Of a stretch of DNA of 10,319 bases, positions 5,868 through 10,319 are shown in pieces (within the stretch, counting starts at the first letter, position 1; every line of letters begins with the position of its first letter). A program made the position numbers and the translations under genes. Below the pieces are notes generated by a model. The model was not told the origin of the DNA. It worked only from the letters and a program-made list of their open reading frames with translations, and searched no databases. The stretch spans positions 1 to 10,319 of the forward strand of contig CADBOH010000009.1 in NCBI GenBank assembly GCA_902796285.1, in the 5' to 3' direction. The stretch comes from an uncultured Eubacteriales bacterium. Lineage in GTDB: Bacteria; Bacillota; Clostridia; Christensenellales; UBA1242.

Positions 5868-7178
5868 TTAAAACATGTTTTTGAGTTTGCCACTCTTTAA
5901 TTGTTTCATCATCTCTTTTGACTGTTCAAATTGTCTTAAAAGTTGATTTACTTGTTGAACGCTCGTTCCACTACCTTTTGCAATTCTTTGTCTTCTAGAT
6001 GATTTGATTATATCAGGATTTTTTCTCTCCTGAGGTGTCATTGACTGAATAATTGCCTTGTTTACAAGGATTTGTCTTTCATCAATATCAAGATTTTTAA
6101 TCTTTCCACCAATGCCCGGGATCATAGCAAGAATGTCCTTCATACTTCCCATCTTTTTCATGTTGTCAATTTGAGCAAGATAATCTTCAAGTGTGAATGA
6201 GTTTTCTCTAAACTTCTTCTCCATCTCTTTTGCTTGCTCTTCACTGACTGCTTCTTGTGCTTTTTCAATAAGTGAAAGCACATCACCCATACCAAGAATT
6301 CTGCTTGCAATTCTATCTGGATAGAAAGGCTCAATATCACCAATTTTTTCACCTACACCAGTAAATTTAATTGGCTTGCCTGTTATAGCCCTAATAGAAA
6401 GTGCCGCACCGCCACGAGTGTCACCATCAAGTTTTGTAAGAATAACTCCTGTAATATCAAGGTCATTATTAAAACTTTCTGCAACAGTCACGGCATCTTG
6501 ACCAGTCATTGAGTCAACAACAAGCAATATTTCGGTAGGATTAACTTCTTTTTTAATGTTTTTAAGCTCATTCATAAGCTCCTCATTAATGTGAAGTCTA
6601 CCAGCAGTATCAATTATTACTGTATCAAGCCCTTGTTTTAAGGCGTGATCAATTGCCTGCTTTGCTGTTTTAACTGGGTTTTGAGTGCCTCTTTCAAAAA
6701 CCTCAACATTTGCTTGTTTGCCAACTACCTGCAACTGATTTATAGCTGCTGGTCGATAAATATCACACGCAACAAGTAAAGGTTTTTTGCCAGATTTTTT
6801 TAAATGTGCTCCAAGCTTTGCACACATGGTTGTTTTTCCCGCACCTTGAAGACCACACATCATTATGATTGTTGGTGGTGCTGGAGAAACAGTCAATTTT
6901 TGATTGTTTGATGACATTAACGCGGTAAGTTCATCACGAACAATCTTGATGACTTGTTGAGCAGGTGTAAGGCTTTTTAAAACTTCATCACCAACTGCTT
7001 TTTCTGAAACGTTTTTTACAAAATCTTTTGCAACCATATAGTTAACATCCGCTTCCAAAAGAGCAATCCTTACCTCTCTCATAGCTTCTTTTATTTCAAG
7101 CTCAGTAAGTCTGCCCCTCTTTGTAAGTTTTGAAAATATATGGTTAAATTTTTCTGATAGTGACGAAAAAAGTGCCAT
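5868..7178 (-). CDS. ffh: Signal recognition particle protein Ffh (SRP54)
   Basis: Ffh binds signal sequences at the ribosome with SRP RNA and docks to FtsY at the membrane by GTP-dependent pairing. In this 436-residue protein the N domain is at about 1-90 and the G domain at about 105-295. G1 is GLQGAGKTT (109-117), the insertion box contains ACDIYRPAA (137-145), G3 is DTAGR (190-194), and TKLDGDTRGG (248-257) carries G4. The M domain follows from about 325, with methionine-rich helices and the RNA-binding helix-turn-helix SSRRQRIAKGSGTSVQQVNQLL (positions 393-414 with Arg395, Arg396, Arg398, Gly402 and Gly404). The length is normal. The site GTAGGAG sits over the ylxM stop codon, so it is co-translated with ylxM. 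ftsY, often adjacent, is not in the window. Confidence 0.99.
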   Translation of the reverse strand: MALFSSLSEKFNHIFSKLTKRGRLTELEIKEAMREVRIALLEADVNYMVAKDFVKNVSEKAVGDEVLKSLTPAQQVIKIVRDELTALMSSNNQKLTVSPAPPTIIMMCGLQGAGKTTMCAKLGAHLKKSGKKPLLVACDIYRPAAINQLQVVGKQANVEVFERGTQNPVKTAKQAIDHALKQGLDTVIIDTAGRLHINEELMNELKNIKKEVNPTEILLVVDSMTGQDAVTVAESFNNDLDITGVILTKLDGDTRGGAALSIRAITGKPIKFTGVGEKIGDIEPFYPDRIASRILGMGDVLSLIEKAQEAVSEEQAKEMEKKFRENSFTLEDYLAQIDNMKKMGSMKDILAMIPGIGGKIKNLDIDERQILVNKAIIQSMTPQERKNPDIIKSSRRQRIAKGSGTSVQQVNQLLRQFEQSKEMMKQLKSGKLKNMF

Positions 7179-7186
7179 TTTATCTC

Positions 7187-7465
7187 CTACTTCTTTGAAA
7201 GTTTTTTAAGTTGTCTATTTTCTTCTTCAAGCGCATCGATTTTCTTGACGAGCCCAAGTTCTTTTTCATAATGCAGAAGTTTTTTTTCTGCTTTTGAAAT
7301 GCTATCAAGCACGGCCTGTCTTGACACAGAAAGGTTTTCAGCAATTTCTGTTAAAGTTAAATCATCATTAAGATAATCTCCCATAATTTTGTTTTGACCT
7401 TTACTGAGAAGTTTGCCATACGCATCAAAAAGTTTGCCTAAATAAACATTTTCTTCAACTTTCAT
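7187..7465 (-). CDS. ylxM: YlxM family SRP-associated helix-turn-helix protein
   Basis: YlxM is a small acidic helix-turn-helix protein that accompanies ffh in Firmicutes; in Streptococcus it has been reported to modulate SRP activity. The 92 residues begin MKVEENVYLGKLFDAYGKLLS. The helix-turn-helix is at about 37-56 (LTLTEIAENLSVSRQAVLDS), followed by a Lys/Glu-rich amphipathic helix to the end (KKIDALEEENRQLKKL). It is slightly shorter than the usual 105-115. The start is set by homology with the family's N terminus, since no Shine-Dalgarno sequence precedes it. The predicted 5' leader is about 31 bases, of which 20 form a perfect palindrome. It is the first gene of the SRP/ribosome operon and ends eight bases before ffh. 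Confidence 0.93.
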   Translation of the reverse strand: MKVEENVYLGKLFDAYGKLLSKGQNKIMGDYLNDDLTLTEIAENLSVSRQAVLDSISKAEKKLLHYEKELGLVKKIDALEEENRQLKKLSKK

Positions 7466-7476
7466 AATTTTAGTTT

Positions 7477-7496
7477 GTAAAGCAAATTTGCTTTAC
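7477..7496. promoter_or_regulatory. Perfect 20-bp palindrome at the predicted transcript start of the ylxM operon
   Basis: The half-site GTAAAGCAAA is followed directly by its exact complement TTTGCTTTAC. It lies 11 bases before the ylxM ATG and begins about seven bases after the -10 box, so it covers about +1 to +20. It could be a repressor operator for a dimeric regulator, or a hairpin at the very 5' end of the mRNA. No T tract follows in the operon direction, so it does not look like a terminator. Confidence 0.55.
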
Positions 7497-7502
7497 TTTG
7501 TT

Positions 7503-7531
7503 ATTCTAACATATATAAAAAAAAATTGCAA
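7503..7531 (-). promoter_or_regulatory. Sigma-A-type promoter of the ylxM-ffh-rpsP operon
   Basis: On the minus strand TTGCAA (7531-7526), a 17-base spacer and TAGAAT (7508-7503) match the -35 and -10 consensus at four and five of six positions. The -35 is also part of the 3' arm of the terminator at 7517-7549, so the upstream terminator and this promoter physically share bases. The predicted start is near 7496. Confidence 0.7.
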
Positions 7532-7549
7532 GTGTTTTTTGCAATTTTT
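7517..7549 (-). terminator. Intrinsic terminator of the 28-residue-repeat gene pair
   Basis: On the minus strand AAAAATTGCAA (7549-7539), a seven-base loop and TTGCAATTTTT (7531-7521) form an 11-pair stem. Further T then ATATAT follow. It starts six bases after the stop codon of repeat gene B. In the plus direction T also follows the stem, but there is no plus gene to end. Confidence 0.88.
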
Positions 7550-7554
7550 GTTAT

Positions 7555-8319
7555 TTAAATTCTTTCTTTATCTCCTTCAAGTTGATCATGGTAAAGTTTT
7601 GCAAGGTTTTTGTATATATAAATTTTATCAGCCCACTCAACTTCTTCAGCGAATTTTTCAATATATTCAAAATCAGCCGTATTAATAATTGCATCTTGAA
7701 TTGCTTTAAGATCAGCAACAAATTCAATTTCCGGCAATTTTGCAGCCAAGTAGAGATATCTTGGATCGCCTATTTGAATAATCGCTTTGACTAAAATTCT
7801 AAAATAAACTTGAGGAACTCTTTTTCTAAAATCATACGCAACTGCTGCATCATTATCCTTGATAGCGTGATAACCAACCGATTCGCAAATTTTATAAAGA
7901 GTATCTACATCTTCCTTATCCACAAATTGTGAAAATGTTTTAATATAATCAAGATTTCCCATGCGGATCACTGCACCAGCAAGTGCATTAATATCTGCCC
8001 CTGGAAGTTGAGCAAATCTAGTAAGATAATCAAAGATAGGGAATTTGTCTTGTGCAACAACATTGCAAATTTTAGCAACATCAGCGCCCTTTACATTTTT
8101 TGCAAATTCATACAGATTTTTAAGATTTCTTGTTTCTTGCAATGCCTCTTGAAGCTTTTCAACATTTGCACCTTCAACACGCTCTGCAAATAAGCGAATC
8201 AGCTCTGGGTTTTGCCCTGAAATTACCTGGTTTTGCAAATCTTGAAACTCTTTGCAATCACCAAACAATGTATATATTGAATTTGCTTTTTTGATTAAAT
8301 TTTCAAATTCCTTTTCCAT
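7555..8319 (-). CDS. Helical-repeat (alpha-solenoid-like) protein B, 28-residue units
   Basis: This 254-residue protein has no named family that I recognise. It is made of about seven diverged helical units whose clearest part is FAxxVxGA(N/D)xxxLxxA. Unit landmarks fall at Gly50 (VEGANVEKLQEAL), Gly78 (VKGADVAK), Gly107 (LPGADINAL) and Lys135 (DKEDVDTL), spaced 28-29 residues. The pattern is then irregular (about 145-200), and a last unit near 229 has EWADK. There is no signal peptide, membrane segment or catalytic motif, so a cytosolic binding scaffold is likely (inference). The start is Met at 8319, 48 bases inside the longest open frame, because TAAGGAT, which includes the stop of gene A, supplies the ribosome binding site eight bases before it. 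It is a paralogue of gene A and lies ten bases downstream of it. A terminator follows at once. Confidence 0.88.
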   Translation of the reverse strand: MEKEFENLIKKANSIYTLFGDCKEFQDLQNQVISGQNPELIRLFAERVEGANVEKLQEALQETRNLKNLYEFAKNVKGADVAKICNVVAQDKFPIFDYLTRFAQLPGADINALAGAVIRMGNLDYIKTFSQFVDKEDVDTLYKICESVGYHAIKDNDAAVAYDFRKRVPQVYFRILVKAIIQIGDPRYLYLAAKLPEIEFVADLKAIQDAIINTADFEYIEKFAEEVEWADKIYIYKNLAKLYHDQLEGDKERI

Positions 8320-8329
8320 AATAAAATCC

Positions 8330-9097
8330 TTATTCTCTTTCTTCTTCAATCTCCGAAAGTATATCATTAACGCTCTTTGCTTTTTTAAGAGATTTGATTT
8401 CTTTTGCCCTATTTAAAAGCAAATCTTTGTTTGCGCCCTTAACAAATCTTGCATACTTTACAATCAATTTATAATTGCCTGAGCATAAAATTTTGTTTTG
8501 CAATGTAAACTCTTTGTCATCTCCAAATTCTTTTGCAAACAAATAAATTTGTTCAAGTGAGCCATATTTTGCAACACCTTGTCTTAGCAAATCAACATTT
8601 GCACCTTTAAATTGTTTTGCAACTAAGTGCATATAGAAAACATCGTGTGATTCTAAAATTCCATTTGTGATAACATCAACATTAACATTTGGAATTTGTG
8701 TTGCAAAATGGTAAATTGCAACAGCGTTTTTAGATTCAACAATTTTTTGTTGAAGCAATTCTACGTTTGCGCCTTTAATATCTCTTGCAAATGCAGTAAT
8801 ATCAGTATAAACGCCAAGTTTGATAATTGCGTCTTGCAAAACTTCGATATTAGCGCCATCTACATATTCAGCAAACCATAAAATATATTGTGAATTTTTT
8901 GTTTCTGCCACGCCTTCCGAAAATAAATTTCTATCTGCTTGTTTAATTTCTAGTGCAAAATAGAACATATAAAAAGCATTGTTTGAGTCAATCACCGCTT
9001 TGCACATTTGGTTGAAAGCCTCATCAACACCATATTCCTCAATGTGTTTTTTTGTGTATTTAATGATTTTGTTAATATTTACATTTGATATATTCAT
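8330..9097 (-). CDS. Helical-repeat (alpha-solenoid-like) protein A, exact 28-residue period
   Basis: The function of this 255-residue protein is unknown. After a 30-residue lead it consists of seven units of exactly 28 residues. The landmark (Gly-Ala-Asn in the best units) falls at 53, 81, 109, 137, 165, 193 and 221. The consensus is roughly LLQxxIxESxNxxxIYxFAxxxKGANVD, with two short helices per unit. A charged tail follows (SLKKAKSVNDILSEIEEERE). This period is shorter than TPR (34), PPR (35), HEAT or ARM, and it lacks the leucine-rich-repeat pattern. It has no signal peptide or membrane segment and should be cytosolic. The start is Met at 9097 with AGGGGG before it. The longer open frame starting at 9151 is excluded because that ATG overlaps the -35 box. 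It is the first gene of a two-gene transcript with repeat protein B. Confidence 0.9.
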   Translation of the reverse strand: MNISNVNINKIIKYTKKHIEEYGVDEAFNQMCKAVIDSNNAFYMFYFALEIKQADRNLFSEGVAETKNSQYILWFAEYVDGANIEVLQDAIIKLGVYTDITAFARDIKGANVELLQQKIVESKNAVAIYHFATQIPNVNVDVITNGILESHDVFYMHLVAKQFKGANVDLLRQGVAKYGSLEQIYLFAKEFGDDKEFTLQNKILCSGNYKLIVKYARFVKGANKDLLLNRAKEIKSLKKAKSVNDILSEIEEERE

Positions 9098-9119
9098 AAT
9101 ATATCCCCCTACAAAATTG

Positions 9120-9148
9120 ATTTTAACACAAAAATTTGGGCATGTCAA
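9120..9148 (-). promoter_or_regulatory. Near-consensus promoter of the repeat-protein gene pair
   Basis: On the minus strand a perfect TTGACA (9148-9143), 17-base spacer and TAAAAT (9125-9120) are present, with TG one base before the -10 (extended -10). The predicted start is near 9113, giving a leader of about 16 bases that contains the AGGGGG site. This is the strongest promoter match in the window and suggests high constitutive expression. Confidence 0.87.
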
Positions 9149-9155
9149 CATATAA

Positions 9156-9179
9156 TATAAAAATAATTCTTTTTTTATA
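9156..9179 (-). terminator. Possible weak AT-only terminator after hemW
   Basis: TATAAAAA and TTTTTATA form eight-base complementary arms around an eight-base loop, nine bases beyond the hemW stop codon. All pairs are A-T and only a short T-containing stretch follows, so efficiency would be poor and the match could be chance in AT-rich DNA. Confidence 0.3.
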
Positions 9180-9187
9180 ACTATAAT

Positions 9188-10282
9188 TTAACATAGCAGG
9201 CTGACTATAATGAAATTATTTACATAGTAATAATCTTCTGCTAGAAAAATTTTTTCTCCATCTTTAATTAATATTTTTTTGTTTACAAACTCATTGAAGT
9301 AGTCATTTTGCTCAATATCATAGCCAAGATTTTTTAAAAATCGAGTACTTATTCCCCTGTTGCACCTTAGCCCAAGCATAATGTGCTCCTCAATTTTTTG
9401 ATCATTGGTCAAACTTTCGCTGAAAACATTTTTTCTATCAAAATAGTCTTTAAAATCACTTGGATTTGCGATCCTCTTTCCATCCAAAAATGAGTGGGCG
9501 GCGAGCCCAAACCCAACATATTCTTCACCAGACCAGTATTTATAATTGTGTTTACTTTCGTAACCTTTTAAAGCAAAATTTGATACTTCATAGTGTAAAA
9601 AGCCATTTTTTTTGAGAAAATTTGCCGTTTTTGATAAAATTTCAACCATATTATCATCATCTGGCATAAGTTCTGGATTTTCATCAATCATCTTTTTTAG
9701 TTTGGTATTTTCCTCAACTTGCAACATGTAAGTTGAGATGTGTTTTACGCCCTCATTTAGTAAAGTTTTCAACATATCTTCAAAATCTGCATAATTACAT
9801 CCCGGCAAACCAATAAGCAAATCAGCTGAAACATTTTCAAACCCGACTTTTTTTGCAAGTCTTAATGCATTTATAGCCTGCTCGGCATTATGCAATCTGC
9901 CGGCAAATTTTAATTGGTCATCATTTAAACTTTGCACGCCAAGCGAAAGCCTGTTGATCCCAAGTTTTTTATAAAAAACAAGTTTCTCTCTTGTGATTGA
10001 ATTTGGATTACACTCAATGGTTATTTCACAATTTGAATTTACATTAAACTGATTTTTTATTGCAGCCAAAATCTTTTCAATCTCTTGTGGTTCAAGTGTC
10101 GATGGAGTGCCGCCACCAAAATAAATCGTATCAACGCATTCCCCCTTTCTTGAAAAAGCATTAATTTCATCACAGAGTGAAGTTATGTATTTTTCTTTTT
10201 GAGAAAAGTCCGCAAAAGAAGAAAATGCACAATATGTGCATTTTTTTTCACAAAATGGAATATGAACATAAACCCCTAGCAT
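9188..10282 (-). CDS. hemW: Radical SAM haem chaperone HemW
   Basis: HemW is a haem-binding radical SAM protein related to, but distinct from, the oxygen-independent coproporphyrinogen oxidase HemN. It is commonly misannotated as the latter. The 364-residue protein begins MLGVYVHIPFCEKKCTYCAF, with the cluster cysteines Cys11, Cys15 and Cys18 in CxxxCxxC spacing. GGGTP is at 56-60, and ECNPNS, then GVQS, follow in the TIM-barrel half. The HNYKYW motif followed by GFGLAAHS marks the HemW branch, which carries the HNxxYW haem motif and lacks the extra cysteine of HemN. The start is Met at 10282, not the upstream in-frame ATGs, because it follows the lepA stop by one base and has GAGGAT before it. 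The lepA-hemW order is standard in Bacillota; hrcA does not follow here. Confidence 0.95.
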   Translation of the reverse strand: MLGVYVHIPFCEKKCTYCAFSSFADFSQKEKYITSLCDEINAFSRKGECVDTIYFGGGTPSTLEPQEIEKILAAIKNQFNVNSNCEITIECNPNSITREKLVFYKKLGINRLSLGVQSLNDDQLKFAGRLHNAEQAINALRLAKKVGFENVSADLLIGLPGCNYADFEDMLKTLLNEGVKHISTYMLQVEENTKLKKMIDENPELMPDDDNMVEILSKTANFLKKNGFLHYEVSNFALKGYESKHNYKYWSGEEYVGFGLAAHSFLDGKRIANPSDFKDYFDRKNVFSESLTNDQKIEEHIMLGLRCNRGISTRFLKNLGYDIEQNDYFNEFVNKKILIKDGEKIFLAEDYYYVNNFIIVSLLC

Positions 10283-10283
10283 T

Positions 10284-10319
10284 TTACTTATCCTCATCAT
10301 CCAATTTTAAGATTGACAT
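10284..10319 (-). CDS. lepA: Elongation factor 4 (LepA), last 11 codons only
   Basis: The frame entering from the right edge reads MSILKLDDEDK and stop. This resembles the conserved extreme C terminus of LepA, where the protein ends in a short segment of the form A-V/I-L-K-L/M-D plus acidic or lysine residues. LepA is the ribosome-associated GTPase that usually lies directly upstream of hemW in Firmicutes. The stop is one base before the hemW ATG and the hemW ribosome binding site falls within these codons. The call rests on 11 residues plus gene order; the rest of the gene is outside the window. Confidence 0.72.
   Translation of the reverse strand: MSILKLDDEDK

Noticed and set aside
7582..8193. 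Plus-strand frames rich in Phe, Ile, Asn and Cys over the repeat genes
   Set aside because: They are antisense shadows of lysine- and alanine-rich helical coding sequence, without ribosome binding sites. The same holds for the plus frames over the protease, yraN, rbgA, trmD and rpsP.
8320..8367. Longer start for repeat protein B at 8367
   Set aside because: It would overlap the end of gene A by 38 bases with no ribosome binding site. The basic lead MIYFRRLKKK is only gene A sequence in another frame, and the Met at 8319 has AAGGAT before it.
8330..9097. An 84-base periodicity that might be a DNA repeat or CRISPR-like array
   Set aside because: The period is that of the 28-residue protein unit. 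The units are diverged at DNA level and no identical repeats with unique spacers are present.
9098..9151. Longer start for repeat protein A at 9151
   Set aside because: The ATG at 9151 overlaps the -35 box of a near-consensus promoter whose transcript would begin near 9113. The first 18 residues do not resemble the repeats, and a good ribosome binding site precedes 9097.
10283..10300. Longer start for hemW at 10300
   Set aside because: These codons overlap the end of lepA in another frame. The Met at 10282 directly precedes the conserved N terminus and follows the lepA stop by one base.

Overview
This is a low-GC, AT-rich bacterial window, most like a Bacillota (Firmicutes) genome, probably an uncultured clostridial lineage. 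The evidence is the gene order lepA-hemW and ylxM-ffh-rpsP-khpA-rimM-trmD-rbgA, purine-rich AGGAG-type ribosome binding sites, sigma-A-type promoters and intrinsic terminators. TGA is used as a stop (rimM, trmD, the 88-residue gene), so this is not a code-4 mollicute. Nearly everything reads on the minus strand, so the description below runs from high to low coordinates.

Right end (10319-9188): the last 11 codons of lepA, then hemW (haem chaperone-type radical SAM protein) one base later. Next (9148-7517) is a self-contained unit: a near-consensus promoter, two adjacent paralogous genes built from 28-residue helical repeats (A at 8330-9097, B at 7555-8319), and a strong intrinsic terminator. 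I cannot assign these repeat proteins a function. They sit where ftsY or the hrcA-dnaK region often lies in relatives.

Centre (7531-2312): one housekeeping transcription unit for protein targeting and ribosome or tRNA maturation: ylxM, ffh, rpsP, khpA, rimM, trmD, rbgA, yraN and a putative lipoprotein. Its promoter uses the 3' arm of the preceding terminator hairpin as its -35 box. A perfect 20-bp palindrome lies at the predicted start of the transcript. An intrinsic terminator overlaps the stop codon of the lipoprotein gene. rplS (L19), usual between trmD and rbgA, is absent here.

Left end (2272-1): a lone ABC-type ATPase that keeps Walker A and the Walker B aspartate but has lost the usual Q-loop, signature, catalytic glutamate and switch histidine residues. 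Its terminator lies inside the 3' end of a converging small plus-strand gene (83 codons, Q/N-rich). Divergent from that gene is a two-gene unit: an 88-residue charged helical protein whose stop overlaps the start of a cytosolic subtilisin-family protease. The protease has its full catalytic set but runs off the left edge.

The parts least explained by known biology are the 28-residue repeat pair, the degenerate ATPase, and the small-protein/cytosolic-subtilase cluster.
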